Shown here one piece after another: positions 1 through 8,723 of a stretch of 40,432 nt of DNA. This stretch comes from an uncultured Nostocoides sp. (lineage in GTDB: Bacteria; Actinomycetota; Actinomycetes; Actinomycetales; Dermatophilaceae): the NCBI GenBank assembly GCA_937907685.1, contig CALCXF010000058.1:1-40432 (forward strand), in the 5' to 3' direction. Numbering within the stretch: position 1 is the stretch's first letter; every line of letters starts with the position of its first letter. The notes under the pieces are model-generated. The model made no database searches, was not told the origin of the DNA, and saw only the letters and a program-made list of their open reading frames with translations. Made by a program: the position numbers and the translations under genes.

Positions 1-447
1 CCGCCGGAACTCGTGGGCGGCGAAGTCGGACTTGTCCCGGTCAGTCTTGATCGCGGGGGCGTCGAGCACCCGGGCACCGGCGCCGCGGAGGCCGTCGAGC
101 ACCTTCTTGCCCCGCGCACCCCCCTTGTGCACCACGACGAGGGTGAGGTCGGGCTCGGGTTCGGCCGCCAGCCTGGCGATCAGGTCGGCCTGCAGGTCGT
201 CCGAGGCCTCGTCCAGGTCGTGCACGACGATGCACTTGGCTCCGCCGAACAGCGACGGGCTCGCGTGCAGGGTCAGCTCTCCTGCCTCGTAGGCAACGGC
301 ATACAGCCGGATGACATCGAGGTCCGGCTGGGTCACCCGGAGCTCGTCGAGGGTGTGGGCGACGGCGCGCTCGGCGAGCAGCTGCTCGGGCCCGGCCACG
401 AGCACGTAGGGCGGCACGCGGTGCTGGACCACGAGCTGGTCACTCAT
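1..447 (-). CDS. holA: DNA polymerase III delta subunit, N-terminal part (cut by window edge)
   Basis: HolA opens the sliding clamp within the polymerase III clamp loader. The visible 149 residues are the N-terminal part, reading MSDQLVVQHRVPPYVLVAGP and then the LFGGAKCIVVHDL and LVVVHKGGARGKK segments. These are typical of the AAA+-like first domain of the delta subunit, including the family's habit of lacking a canonical P-loop. The C-terminal part lies beyond position 1. The ATG at 447-445 has no Shine-Dalgarno but sits 7 nt after a CAGAGT hexamer (455-460), so a leaderless start is likely. It lies 54 nt downstream of dinG on the same strand. Identity rests on recognition of the family sequence, not a database search. 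Confidence 0.88.
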   Translation of the reverse strand, partial: MSDQLVVQHRVPPYVLVAGPEQLLAERAVAHTLDELRVTQPDLDVIRLYAVAYEAGELTLHASPSLFGGAKCIVVHDLDEASDDLQADLIARLAAEPEPDLTLVVVHKGGARGKKVLDGLRGAGARVLDAPAIKTDRDKSDFAAHEFRR

Positions 448-454
448 GACCAGC

Positions 455-460
455 ACTCTG
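455..460 (-). promoter_or_regulatory. Candidate -10 element (CAGAGT) of holA
   Basis: CAGAGT on the minus strand ends 7 nt before the holA ATG, the spacing seen at many other genes in this window. The first base deviates from TANNNT and no clear -35 is visible. Confidence 0.35.
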
Positions 461-501
461 CCAGCCGAGGACGACATCCACAGACGAGGACCTCACCACG
501 G

Positions 502-2715
502 TCATGCGTGCAGGCCGAGCCCCGACAGCCTGGCGGCGACGGCATCCACCGGCATCTCCATCGACTCGGCCAGCTCGTCGAGGGTGAGTCCGAGCTCGGC
601 ACCGTCGCGCAGCTCCTCGTCCTCCTGCTCGGTCCACGCATGGCCGTGGGTCACCGCCGTGCGCGACGACTCCGGCGGCGGCGGCGCCTCTGCCACGGGT
701 CGGCGCTCCCCGTCGGCAGCCGGGGAGACGGCTCCGGTGAGGCCACGCAGGGCCGGCTCCACGACGGGCACGGGAGGCGGGGCGGTCTCGTCGAGCCGGC
801 GCAACGCTCCCAGCACCATCTCCCGGTCCGCGGTCGGCCAGAAGGGAGGCAGCGAACGCTGGAGGAACCCGGCATACCGGGCGGTCATCATCCGGGAGTC
901 CAGGAAGGCGACGACTCCGCGGTCGTCGGCCCGGCGGATGAGCCGACCAGCGCCCTGGGCGAGGCGGAGGGCCGCGTGGGTGGCGGACACCGCCATGAAC
1001 CCGTTCCCTCCCATCCGGGCGATGGCTTGCGAGCGCGCCGAGGCGAGCGGGTCGTCGGGCCGGGGGAACGGGATGCGGTCGATGATCACGAGCTGGCACG
1101 AGGACCCGGGGACGTCGACCCCCTGCCACAGCGAGAGGGTGCCGAAGAGACAGGTTCGCGGTTCGCGGGCGAACTGCCGCACGAGCGTGCTGATCTGGTC
1201 CTCACCCTGGCAGAGGAAGACGACAGCTCCCTCGGGGAACCGCTCGCGCATCGCCTCCGTCGCCTCCTTCGCGGCACGCATGGAGGAGAACAACCCCAGG
1301 GTGCGACCACCGGCGGCCCGCACGAGCGCCTCGATCTCGTCGAGCGTCTCGGCGGCGAGCCCGTCCCGGCCGGGCGCCGGGAGGTGGCGCGCCACATAGG
1401 CGATGCCTTGCTGGGGATAGGCGAACGGGCTCCCCACGTCGAGCCCTCGCCACTCGGGGGCGCCTTCGCCCCGCAGGCCGATGGTGCCGGCCACCGCGTC
1501 GAACGAACCGCCCAGCTCGAGGGTGGCCGAGGTGAGCACGACGGTGCGCTCCGAGAAGACACGGTCACGGACCATGACCGCCACGCTCATCGGGGCCACC
1601 CGCAGCACGACTCCCCGACGCGGGTCCCGGGTCAGCCACACGACGTCGAGGTCGCGCTCCTCGAGGATCCGCGACGCGTTCTCGAACACCTCGTCGACGG
1701 CCGCCCGCGCCACCTGCCGGGCCCCGTCCGGCTCCTCTCCCTGCTGCGGCTTCAGCTCGCTCTGAACCGTGCGGGCGGTGTCGCGGACCCGGCCGAGAGC
1801 CAGAGCCAGCGCATCCGGCACGCCGGTCAGCCGGCCCTCCACGGCGGGCTCGAGCACCGAGTCGAGGAGGTCGGCCGCGTCCTCCAACGCCTGCGCCGAG
1901 TCGGCCTGGCGACCGGCGCGCTTGGCGGCGGCACGCACCATGCCGGCCGTCACCTCGTCGGTGATCGTCGAGGTGACCCGGTCGACGAGCTCGTGCCCTT
2001 CGTCGATGACGAGGACGTCGTGCTCCGGCAGCATCTGCCGTCCCTCGAAGGCGTCGATCGCCATGAAGGAGTGGTTGGTCACGACGACGTCGACGTCACG
2101 CGCGGCCTCCCGGGACCGCTCGACGAAGCACTCCGCCACCATCGGGCATCGGCTGCCGAGGCACTCGTGCGGACTCACGGACACCTGGCGCCACGCCCGC
2201 TCCGACACGCCAGGGACGAGCTCGTCACGGTCGCCCGACTCCGTGAGCGCGGCCCACTCGCGCAGGCGCACGACCTCCTGCCCCAGCCGGGAGGCCTGGA
2301 CGTCGACCGCCCCCACCGACATGAGGGCGTCCGCGTCGTCGTCGGGAAAGCCGCCCTCGAGCTTGTGCGCGCAGAGGTAGTTGCGCCGGCCCTTGACGAG
2401 CCCGTAGGTCGGCCGGCGGCCGAGCAGCGGGGCGACGGCATCGGCGAGCCGCGGCATGTCGCGGTCGACGATCTGGGCCTGCAGCGCGAGCGTCGCCGTC
2501 GCGACGACGGCCGGCCTTCCCGTGTCGAACGCGTGCTGGACCGCGGGCACGAGGTACGCGAGCGACTTGCCGGTACCCGTGCCGGCCTGGACGAGCAGGT
2601 GGTTCTCGGCCTCGATCGCCTCCGCGACAGCGTGGGCCATCTCGACCTGACCGGGCCGCTCGGTGCCGCCGATCCAGCCCACGGCGGCGCGCAGGAGGTC
2701 GTCGAGGGAGGGCAC
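502..2715 (-). CDS. dinG: DinG-type ATP-dependent DNA helicase (XPD-like, Fe-S)
   Basis: Superfamily 2 helicase of the DinG/XPD group, which unwinds structured DNA 5' to 3' in repair and in clearing R-loops or D-loops. The 737 residues show Walker A GTGTGKS (~45-51) and a DEGH box (~238). Four cysteines at 115, 185, 190 and 196 have the spacing of the Fe-S cluster cysteines in E. coli DinG, and motif [12 protein letters not shown] lies near residue 600. The last ~45 residues, starting around TEQEDEEL, form an acidic helical extension with helix-turn-helix-like spacing after the helicase core. I chose the GTG at 2715 because [13 protein letters not shown] begins the conserved region and TACCCT sits 6 nt upstream. 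The frame stays open upstream to 2847, but that stretch is Arg/Gly-rich and overlaps fhs. Confidence 0.9.
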   Translation of the reverse strand: MPSLDDLLRAAVGWIGGTERPGQVEMAHAVAEAIEAENHLLVQAGTGTGKSLAYLVPAVQHAFDTGRPAVVATATLALQAQIVDRDMPRLADAVAPLLGRRPTYGLVKGRRNYLCAHKLEGGFPDDDADALMSVGAVDVQASRLGQEVVRLREWAALTESGDRDELVPGVSERAWRQVSVSPHECLGSRCPMVAECFVERSREAARDVDVVVTNHSFMAIDAFEGRQMLPEHDVLVIDEGHELVDRVTSTITDEVTAGMVRAAAKRAGRQADSAQALEDAADLLDSVLEPAVEGRLTGVPDALALALGRVRDTARTVQSELKPQQGEEPDGARQVARAAVDEVFENASRILEERDLDVVWLTRDPRRGVVLRVAPMSVAVMVRDRVFSERTVVLTSATLELGGSFDAVAGTIGLRGEGAPEWRGLDVGSPFAYPQQGIAYVARHLPAPGRDGLAAETLDEIEALVRAAGGRTLGLFSSMRAAKEATEAMRERFPEGAVVFLCQGEDQISTLVRQFAREPRTCLFGTLSLWQGVDVPGSSCQLVIIDRIPFPRPDDPLASARSQAIARMGGNGFMAVSATHAALRLAQGAGRLIRRADDRGVVAFLDSRMMTARYAGFLQRSLPPFWPTADREMVLGALRRLDETAPPPVPVVEPALRGLTGAVSPAADGERRPVAEAPPPPESSRTAVTHGHAWTEQEDEELRDGAELGLTLDELAESMEMPVDAVAARLSGLGLHA

Positions 2716-2721
2716 CAGAGC

Positions 2722-2727
2722 AGGGTA
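2722..2727 (-). promoter_or_regulatory. Candidate -10 element (TACCCT) of dinG, leaderless
   Basis: TACCCT on the minus strand ends 6 nt before the dinG GTG. It supports the short start and a leaderless mRNA. It lies in the 110-bp divergent dinG/fhs spacer. No -35 was recognised. Confidence 0.55.
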
Positions 2728-2813
2728 TGCCGTGCCGGCGTCACCGCCAGCGAGCCCGTCCACACCCGCGCCCGACCGCCGTCGGTTCCCCGCGCGACCG
2801 CCCCCTCCAGTGC

Positions 2814-2819
2814 CACGAT
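2814..2819 (+). promoter_or_regulatory. Candidate -10 element (CACGAT) of fhs, leaderless
   Basis: CACGAT ends 6 nt before the GTG at 2826. It is close to TANNNT with one deviation at the first base. It supports the GTG start over the in-frame ATG at 2727. Confidence 0.4.
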
Positions 2820-2825
2820 GGCCTC

Positions 2826-4532
2826 GTGAGCATCGACGTCGACGCACCCACCCCCTTCCCGTCCGACATCGAGATCGCCGAGAGCGCCGACATCACCCCT
2901 GTCGTCGACCTCGCGCGGGAGACCCTCGGCATCCCCGCCGACGCGCTCGTCCCCTACGGCCACACCAAGGCGAAGATCTCCCTCCGCTGGCTCGCGGGAC
3001 TCGAGGACCGGCCGGACGGGCACCTCGTCCTCGTGACGGGCATGTCGCCGACGCCGGCCGGGGAGGGGAAGACGACGACGTCGGTCGGCCTGGCCGACGC
3101 GTTGCGCCGGATCGGCGAGGAGAGCATTGTCGCCCTGCGCGAGCCGTCCATGGGTCCGGTCTTCGGCACCAAGGGGGGAGCCGCGGGCGGCGGCTTCGCC
3201 CAGGTCGTGCCCATGGTCGACATCAACCTCGCCTTCACGGGCGACTTCGCCGCCGTGGCAGCCGCCAACAACCTGCTCGCCGCCCTTCTCGACAACCACC
3301 TCCACCACGGGAACGCGCTCGACATCGACCCTCGCACGGTGACGTGGAAGCGAGTCGTTGACCTCAACGACCGTGCCCTGCGAGACATCGTCGTCGGCCT
3401 CGGTGGCGTGGCGAACGGCGTCCCCAGGGAGGACGGGTTCGACATCGTCGTGGCCTCCGAGGTCATGGCGGTCCTCTGCCTCGCCACGACGCTCGCGGAC
3501 CTCCGCCGCCGCCTGGGTGACATCGTCGTCGCCCACACCCGCGACCGGCGGCCGGTCACCGCCCGGGACCTGCACGCCCAGGGAGCGCTGGCCGTCCTGC
3601 TGCGTGACGCGCTCGCACCCAACCTCGTCCAGACCCTGGAGCACACCCCCGCGTTCATCCACGGGGGGCCGTTCGCCAACATCGCCCACGGGTGCAACTC
3701 GGTGGTCGCCACGCGTGCCGCCCTCAAGCTCGGAGAGTGGGTGGTGACCGAGGCCGGGTTCGGTGCGGACCTCGGTGCCGAGAAGTTCATCGACATCAAG
3801 TGCCGGGCCACCGGGCTACGCCCCGACGTCGCCGTCGTCGTCGTCACCGTGCGGGCGTTGAAGTACCACGGCGGCGTCGCGGTCGCCGACCTCCGGCACG
3901 AGGACCTGACAGCGGTGGAGGCCGGGATGGCCAACCTGCGTCGTCACCTCACGATCGTCCGCGACGTCTACGGCCTGACCGCTGTGGTCGCCGTCAACCG
4001 CTTCCCGAGCGACACGGACGGTGAGGTGGACCTCGTCGTACGGCTGTGCGCGGAGGCCGGGGTGCGTGCCTTCCCTGCGACCCACGTGCGGGACGGCGCC
4101 GCGGGGGCCGAGGCACTCGCCCGGGGCGTCGTCCATGCCGTGCGCGAGGGTCGCAGCGACGTGCGGTTCGTCTACGACGACCACCTCTCGCTGGAGAAGA
4201 AGGCCGAGGCGGTCGCGACCCGGGTGTACGGCGCGGCCGGCGTCGTCTTCGAGGCGCAGGCGCGGCGCCGGCTGGAGCAGGTCGAAGCGGAAGGGTTCGG
4301 ACACCTGCCCATCTGCGTCGCCAAGACCCAGTCCTCCTTCTCGACCGACCCGTCGCAGCGTGGGGCCCCCTCCGGGCACACGGTGACCGTCCGCGACGTG
4401 CGGCTCGCCGCAGGCGCCGGCTTCGTCGTGCTCCTCACCGGTGACGTCATGACCATGCCCGGCCTGCCTCGGGAACCGGCCGCCCACCTCATCGACATCG
4501 ACGATGACGGCCGGGTCACCGGCCTCAGCTGA
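2826..4532 (+). CDS. fhs: Formate--tetrahydrofolate ligase
   Basis: Makes 10-formyl-THF from formate, THF and ATP in cytosolic one-carbon metabolism. The 568 residues match the usual ~555-560. Family signatures are the P-loop-like [20 protein letters not shown] (~75-95), the [18 protein letters not shown] segment followed by the PMVDINLAF region, and a C-terminal VMTMPGLP. An in-frame ATG at 2727 would add 33 low-complexity residues (Pro/Arg/His-rich) that do not resemble the family, so I prefer the GTG at 2826. It is divergent from dinG and convergent with the tandem GNAT gene, with only 8 bp between the two stop codons. 10-formyl-THF feeds purine synthesis and initiator-tRNA formylation, which connects it loosely to def in this window. 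Confidence 0.96.
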   Translation: MSIDVDAPTPFPSDIEIAESADITPVVDLARETLGIPADALVPYGHTKAKISLRWLAGLEDRPDGHLVLVTGMSPTPAGEGKTTTSVGLADALRRIGEESIVALREPSMGPVFGTKGGAAGGGFAQVVPMVDINLAFTGDFAAVAAANNLLAALLDNHLHHGNALDIDPRTVTWKRVVDLNDRALRDIVVGLGGVANGVPREDGFDIVVASEVMAVLCLATTLADLRRRLGDIVVAHTRDRRPVTARDLHAQGALAVLLRDALAPNLVQTLEHTPAFIHGGPFANIAHGCNSVVATRAALKLGEWVVTEAGFGADLGAEKFIDIKCRATGLRPDVAVVVVTVRALKYHGGVAVADLRHEDLTAVEAGMANLRRHLTIVRDVYGLTAVVAVNRFPSDTDGEVDLVVRLCAEAGVRAFPATHVRDGAAGAEALARGVVHAVREGRSDVRFVYDDHLSLEKKAEAVATRVYGAAGVVFEAQARRRLEQVEAEGFGHLPICVAKTQSSFSTDPSQRGAPSGHTVTVRDVRLAAGAGFVVLLTGDVMTMPGLPREPAAHLIDIDDDGRVTGLS

Positions 4533-4540
4533 GGGGGCGG

Positions 4541-5602
4541 TCAGGCCCGGCCGTCGGCGACCAGGGGACGGTCGTCGAGGCGCCGCGCCATGACGACGCA
4601 GTCCCGGTCGTCTCCGGGTGCCACGCGGATCACGCCGGGCAGCCGGCCGACCTCGACGTAGCCGCAGCGCTCGTAGAAGCGGGTCGTCCCCAGTCCGCTC
4701 CGCACGTCGACCAGGCCGACCTCGACGTGCTGCTCCCGCGCGACCCGGTGCATCGCCGCGAGGAGCAGCCGGCCGAGGTTGCGGCCCCGCATGCGGGGGT
4801 CGGTCATGATCCGGAACGCCGTTCGACTGTGACCCAGCAGGGGGTTGCGGTCCGCGACCCAGAAGCCGGCGGCCACCACACGCTCGTGTGCACCCCGCAG
4901 CAGGACGGGCGTCGTCAGACCGTCCTCCATCTCCTCCTCATGGGTCGCGAGGGCCCCGGCGACCTGGTGGCGCGGCGTGCGTGGGAGGAAGCCGACGGCG
5001 CCACCGGAGTCGTTGACGGCGCACCACAGGTCGAGCAAGGACTCGCGGGTCGCCTCGTCGAGCGCGTCCGGTGACTCCACCCGCGGAGCGTGCAGCACGG
5101 TCGAGAGTCCTCCGTCCGGACCTTCCGCCACGGTCCCGACCGGCTCGAGACCGGCCCGGAGGGCCACCCGCACCGACGGCTCGTTGGCCGGTCGGGACCG
5201 CAGCACCACGGGGAGCGCCGGCAGCCACTCGATGGCGTGAGCGGTCCAGGCCCTCGCCGCCTCGGTCGCGAGGCCGCGACCCTGGACCCTCGGTGCCAGC
5301 CGGTAGGAGAGGGTGAGCTCCTCCGCCCCGGCGTCGACCCCCCTGCGGCTCAGCCCCCCGACCCCGACCCCGCTCCGGGTGCCGGTCTCCTCGACGACTC
5401 CGTAGTCGAAGCCCACACTGCTCCAGCGGGACCGGGACTCCTCGAACAGCCTGGTCGCATCGGCGTCGGAGGCCGGCATCGCCCAGGGAGCGTGCTCGTA
5501 CAGGGCCGGGTCCCGGTGCAGGCGCAGCCACAGCGACCTGTCGCCCTCGGTCGGGGGCCGGAGGGTGAGGCGGTTCGTCGTGATCTCTAACGGCGCCGGC
5601 AC
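4541..5602 (-). CDS. Tandem GNAT N-acetyltransferase
   Basis: The 353 residues contain two GNAT folds in a row. The first (~5-165) is RimJ/RimL-like, with ITTNRLTLRPPTEGDR at the N-terminus and the acetyl-CoA loop RVQGRGLATEA near 110-120. The second (~185-345) has its own loop, RMRGRNLGRLLLAAMHR (~273-290), followed by FYERCGYVEVG. Each loop keeps an R/Q-x-x-G-R-G/N-like pyrophosphate-binding pattern, so both halves may be active; substrates cannot be told from sequence. The GTG start is supported by TACGGT 7 nt upstream. It lies 57 nt downstream of hflX on the same strand but appears to have its own promoter. Confidence 0.85.
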   Translation of the reverse strand: MPAPLEITTNRLTLRPPTEGDRSLWLRLHRDPALYEHAPWAMPASDADATRLFEESRSRWSSVGFDYGVVEETGTRSGVGVGGLSRRGVDAGAEELTLSYRLAPRVQGRGLATEAARAWTAHAIEWLPALPVVLRSRPANEPSVRVALRAGLEPVGTVAEGPDGGLSTVLHAPRVESPDALDEATRESLLDLWCAVNDSGGAVGFLPRTPRHQVAGALATHEEEMEDGLTTPVLLRGAHERVVAAGFWVADRNPLLGHSRTAFRIMTDPRMRGRNLGRLLLAAMHRVAREQHVEVGLVDVRSGLGTTRFYERCGYVEVGRLPGVIRVAPGDDRDCVVMARRLDDRPLVADGRA

Positions 5603-5609
5603 GACCGTG

Positions 5610-5615
5610 ACCGTA
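5610..5615 (-). promoter_or_regulatory. Candidate -10 element (TACGGT) of tandem GNAT gene, leaderless
   Basis: TACGGT on the minus strand ends 7 nt before the GTG at 5602, in the hflX-GNAT spacer. It suggests independent transcription from hflX. Confidence 0.5.
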
Positions 5616-5659
5616 CCGGGCGGGGGGCCCTCGGCAGGGCTTGCCGTGCAGCCGAACGG

Positions 5660-7138
5660 TCAGACGGCGTATGCGGTGAGGTCACCGGCGAGGTCGGGCC
5701 GCACCCGGGCCGTGAGCCGCGTCCCGTCGGAGAGGTGCTCGCTCGCGAGCACCTCCCCCCTCTCATGGATGCGGCTGACGAGGTCTCCCCGGTCGTAGGG
5801 GACGAGCACCTCGACGTCGACGTCCGGCTGGGGCAGCTCGTCGGCGATGAGGGCCTGCAGCTCGTCGAGCCCCACGCCCGTCCGTGCGGAGACCACGACC
5901 GAGTGCTTCTCGCTGCGCCGCAGCCGGTCGACGACCTCAGGATCTGCGAGGTCGGCCTTGTTGATGACGATGACCTCCCGAACGTCGGTCGCGCCCACGT
6001 CGGAGAGGACGGCGCGCACCGCAGAGATCTGCCCCTCGGGATCCGGGTGCGAACCGTCGACGACGTGGAGCACGAGGTCGGCTTCGGCCACCTCCTCGAG
6101 CGTCGACCGGAAGGCCTCCACGAGCTGGTGCGGCAGCTGACGAACGAAGCCGACGGTGTCGGTGAGCGTGTACATCCGACCGTCAGGGGTCTCGGCGCGG
6201 CGGACGGTGGGATCCAGGGTGGCGAAGAGCTGGTTCTCGACAAGGACTCCGGCACCCGTGAGCCGGTTGAGGATGGACGACTTGCCGGCATTCGTGTAGC
6301 CGGCGATCGCGACGCTGGGCACCGCGTTGGCACGGCGGCTCCCCCTCTTGGTGTCGCGGACCGTCTTCATCTCCTTGAGGAGGGCACGCAGCTTGGCGAT
6401 CCGGCTGTTGATGCGGCGGCGGTCCAGCTCGATCTTGGTCTCACCCGGTCCGCGTGAGCCCATGCCCTGACCGCCGGCGGCCTGCCCACCGGCCTGGCGG
6501 GACATCGACTCTCCCCAGCCGCGCAGGCGCGGAAGGAGGTACTGGAGCTGGGCCAGCTCGACCTGTGCCTTGCCCTCCCGGGACTTCGCGTGCTGGGCGA
6601 AGATGTCGAGGATGAGGGCGGTGCGGTCGATCACCTTCACCTGGACGACGTCCTCGAGGGCCCGTCGCTGGCTGGGGGCCAGCTCGGTGTCGCAGACGAC
6701 GGTGTCGGCCCCCTCGGCGATGACGATGTCGCGCAGCTCGACCGCCTTCCCCTTGCCGAGGTACGTCGCCGGGTCGGGGTTGGCACGTCGCTGGACCACG
6801 CCTGCGAGCACCTCGGAGCCCGCGGTCTCTGCGAGGGCGGCGAGCTCGCGCAGCGAGTTCTCGGCGTCCTCGGCCGTGCCCTCCGACCACACGGCGGCCA
6901 GGACGACGCGTTCGAGACGCAGCTGGCGATACTCGACCTCGGTGACGTCCTGGAGCTCGGTGGAGAGACCGGAGATGCGACGCAGCGCCGCTCGCTCTTC
7001 CCGGTCGAGCTGCTCACCGTCGTGGGTGGGCTGCTCGTCGGGGTCCGTCGCCACGGGCGGGACGACGAAGCCCGAGTCGTCGAAGGTCTCTTCGGCGAGC
7101 GCTTCGGCCCGCCCGGACAGGAAGTCGCGTGCAGTCAT
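5660..7138 (-). CDS. hflX: GTPase HflX
   Basis: Ribosome-associated translational GTPase that splits or rescues stalled 70S ribosomes in stress. The 492 residues show the HflX N-terminal domain (ANPDPATYLGKGKAVELRD, ~120-140), the glycine-rich linker GGQAAGGQGMGSRGPGETK (~215-235), and the G domain. The G domain has G1 GYTNAGKSS (~279-287), a G3-region DTVGF, and G4 NKAD. The length agrees with other actinobacterial HflX proteins, which carry an N-terminal extension. The ATG is preceded by AGGGGGA at 4-nt spacing. In mycobacteria hflX sits directly downstream of dapF; here a plus-strand methyltransferase gene separates them. Confidence 0.95.
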   Translation of the reverse strand: MTARDFLSGRAEALAEETFDDSGFVVPPVATDPDEQPTHDGEQLDREERAALRRISGLSTELQDVTEVEYRQLRLERVVLAAVWSEGTAEDAENSLRELAALAETAGSEVLAGVVQRRANPDPATYLGKGKAVELRDIVIAEGADTVVCDTELAPSQRRALEDVVQVKVIDRTALILDIFAQHAKSREGKAQVELAQLQYLLPRLRGWGESMSRQAGGQAAGGQGMGSRGPGETKIELDRRRINSRIAKLRALLKEMKTVRDTKRGSRRANAVPSVAIAGYTNAGKSSILNRLTGAGVLVENQLFATLDPTVRRAETPDGRMYTLTDTVGFVRQLPHQLVEAFRSTLEEVAEADLVLHVVDGSHPDPEGQISAVRAVLSDVGATDVREVIVINKADLADPEVVDRLRRSEKHSVVVSARTGVGLDELQALIADELPQPDVDVEVLVPYDRGDLVSRIHERGEVLASEHLSDGTRLTARVRPDLAGDLTAYAV

Positions 7139-7199
7139 GGTCCCCCTAGGTTCTCATCGGGCAACGCCGGCGGGCCAACTCTTTCTTCCGGCTCGGCGC

Positions 7200-7205
7200 T
7201 AGCGT
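7200..7205 (+). promoter_or_regulatory. -10 element (TAGCGT) of the methyltransferase gene, leaderless
   Basis: TAGCGT ends 7 nt before the ATG at 7213. The alternative GTG at 7204 lies inside this hexamer and so is unlikely to be transcribed. Confidence 0.6.
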
Positions 7206-7212
7206 GTGCCCG

Positions 7213-7818
7213 ATGGGCGAGCACGACCACTACTTCAGCGCCGCACCGGTCAGCGCCGACCAGCGCCGACGGCTGCGGGTGCGCCTCGTCGGTCACGACG
7301 TCGAGGTCGAGGTGGCGCCAGGGGTCTTCTCGCCCGGCGGAGTCGACAAGGGGACCGCCGTCCTGCTCGCCGAGGCGCCCGCGCCGCCGCGCGAGGGCAC
7401 CTTCCTCGACCTGGGGTGCGGCTGGGGCCCCGTGGCACTGAGCCTCGCGCTGCTCTCTCCGCGCGCCACGGTCCACGCCGTCGACGTCAACGAGCGTGCC
7501 CTCGACCTCGTCCGCCGCAACGCCGCCGCGCTGGGGCTGCACGGGGTCCACGCGAGCCCGCCGGACGGCATCCCGGATGCCGTGCGCTTCGACCTCATCT
7601 GGTCGAACCCGCCGATCAGGGTCGGCAAGGCGGCGCTCCACGACCTCCTGCGCACCTGGCTGCCTCGCCTGGGCCCGGGAGGGGCGGCCCACCTCGTCGT
7701 GCAGCGCAACCTCGGGTCGGACAGCCTCCAGGGCTGGATCACCGGGGACCTCGGGATGCCGTGCACGCGCCGTGCGTCGAGCAAGGGCTTCCGGGTCCTC
7801 GAGGTCAGGGCCACCTGA
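7213..7818 (+). CDS. Class I SAM-dependent methyltransferase (RsmC/MTS-like)
   Basis: The 201 residues begin MGEHDHYFSAAP, the usual opening of the actinobacterial small MTS-domain methyltransferases related to 16S rRNA m2G methyltransferase RsmC. The SAM-binding motif I is FLDLGCGWGPVALSLA (~65-80), the acidic residue of motif II is in HAVDVNERAL, and the catalytic motif IV is SNPPIR (~133-138). NPPF/R is typical for base-amino methylation of G or A. Only one domain is present, whereas E. coli RsmC has two. The substrate is probably RNA but unproven. It converges on dapF with a 14-nt gap and diverges from hflX. Confidence 0.85.
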   Translation: MGEHDHYFSAAPVSADQRRRLRVRLVGHDVEVEVAPGVFSPGGVDKGTAVLLAEAPAPPREGTFLDLGCGWGPVALSLALLSPRATVHAVDVNERALDLVRRNAAALGLHGVHASPPDGIPDAVRFDLIWSNPPIRVGKAALHDLLRTWLPRLGPGGAAHLVVQRNLGSDSLQGWITGDLGMPCTRRASSKGFRVLEVRAT

Positions 7819-7832
7819 CCTCGCTCGCGACC

Positions 7833-8723
7833 TCAGGCCCGCGCCGGCTCCCGAAGGGCCGCCGGGTCGAGGACGCCGTCGGCGACGAGCACCGCGGGAC
7901 CGGCCAGCTCGACACCGTGCTCCGGCAGCAACCGGACGGTGAGCCGGCCGCCCGGCACGTCGACGAGCCAGGTCGCGCCGGTGTCCAGCGAGCCCGCCCA
8001 GAAGCTCGTGGCGATGGCGGCGGCACACGCGCCGGAGCCGCACGAGCGAGTCTCACCCACACCGCGCTCGTGCACCCGCAGGGCGACGTGACCGGGGCCC
8101 ATCGGCCGGACGAGCTCCACGTTCGTGCCGTGCGGGGGGTCCGGCCGCACGGCTGGTGCGGCGGTGAGGTCGATCGTGTCGAGCTCGACCTGCTCGGGAA
8201 GCGCGACGACGGTGTGCGGGTTGCCGAGGTCCACGGTGAGGGCTGAGTACGGGTCGCCACCGTCGAGATGGACCAGCGCGTCGAAGCCGTCTCGCTCGGC
8301 GCTTTCGGGCTCGCCCAGGCGCCATGGACCCAGGTCGACGGCGAAGCCCTCGCCCTCGCGGCGGACGTGCTTGACGCCAGCCCGGGTGGCGATGGAGAAC
8401 TCGTCGGCCGTCTCGAGGCCCTCTCGACGGAGGAAGGCAGCGAAGACGCGGGTGCCGTTGCCACACATCTCCGAGAGGCTGCCGTCGGCGTTGCGGTAGT
8501 CCATGAACCAGCTCGCCATTCCAGCCTGGGCGCGGACCTCGGCGTCCTCGACCAGCTCGGTCGGGACGACCCGGATCACCCCGTCACCACCGACGCCGGT
8601 GCGCCGGTCGGCGAGCGCCACGGCGAGCGAGGAGGACAGGCCCAGCGTGCCGTCGAGGTCGGGTACGAGCACGAAGTCGTTCTCGGTGCCGTGCCCCTTG
8701 GTGAAGGAGAGCCGCTCAGCCAT
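7833..8723 (-). CDS. dapF: Diaminopimelate epimerase
   Basis: Converts LL- to meso-diaminopimelate for lysine and peptidoglycan. The 296 residues contain the two catalytic cysteines in MCGNGTRVF (Cys87) and RSCGSGACA (Cys228), plus RTGVGGDG and FMDYRNADGS. The start MAERLSFTKGHGTENDF fits the family. Its ATG overlaps the end of miaA by 8 nt; another in-frame ATG at 8732 would add three residues. It is the last gene of the def-miaA-dapF cluster. The window also holds dapA at its right end. Confidence 0.96.
   Translation of the reverse strand: MAERLSFTKGHGTENDFVLVPDLDGTLGLSSSLAVALADRRTGVGGDGVIRVVPTELVEDAEVRAQAGMASWFMDYRNADGSLSEMCGNGTRVFAAFLRREGLETADEFSIATRAGVKHVRREGEGFAVDLGPWRLGEPESAERDGFDALVHLDGGDPYSALTVDLGNPHTVVALPEQVELDTIDLTAAPAVRPDPPHGTNVELVRPMGPGHVALRVHERGVGETRSCGSGACAAAIATSFWAGSLDTGATWLVDVPGGRLTVRLLPEHGVELAGPAVLVADGVLDPAALREPARA

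Noticed and set aside
13-2829. 938-codon plus-strand open frame
   Set aside because: Antisense to holA and dinG, whose motifs are unambiguous; the product is a His/Arg/Gly-rich shadow without domains, common in GC-rich DNA.
7204-7212. GTG start for the methyltransferase
   Set aside because: It lies inside the TAGCGT -10 hexamer; the ATG at 7213 fits family N-termini and the leaderless spacing.
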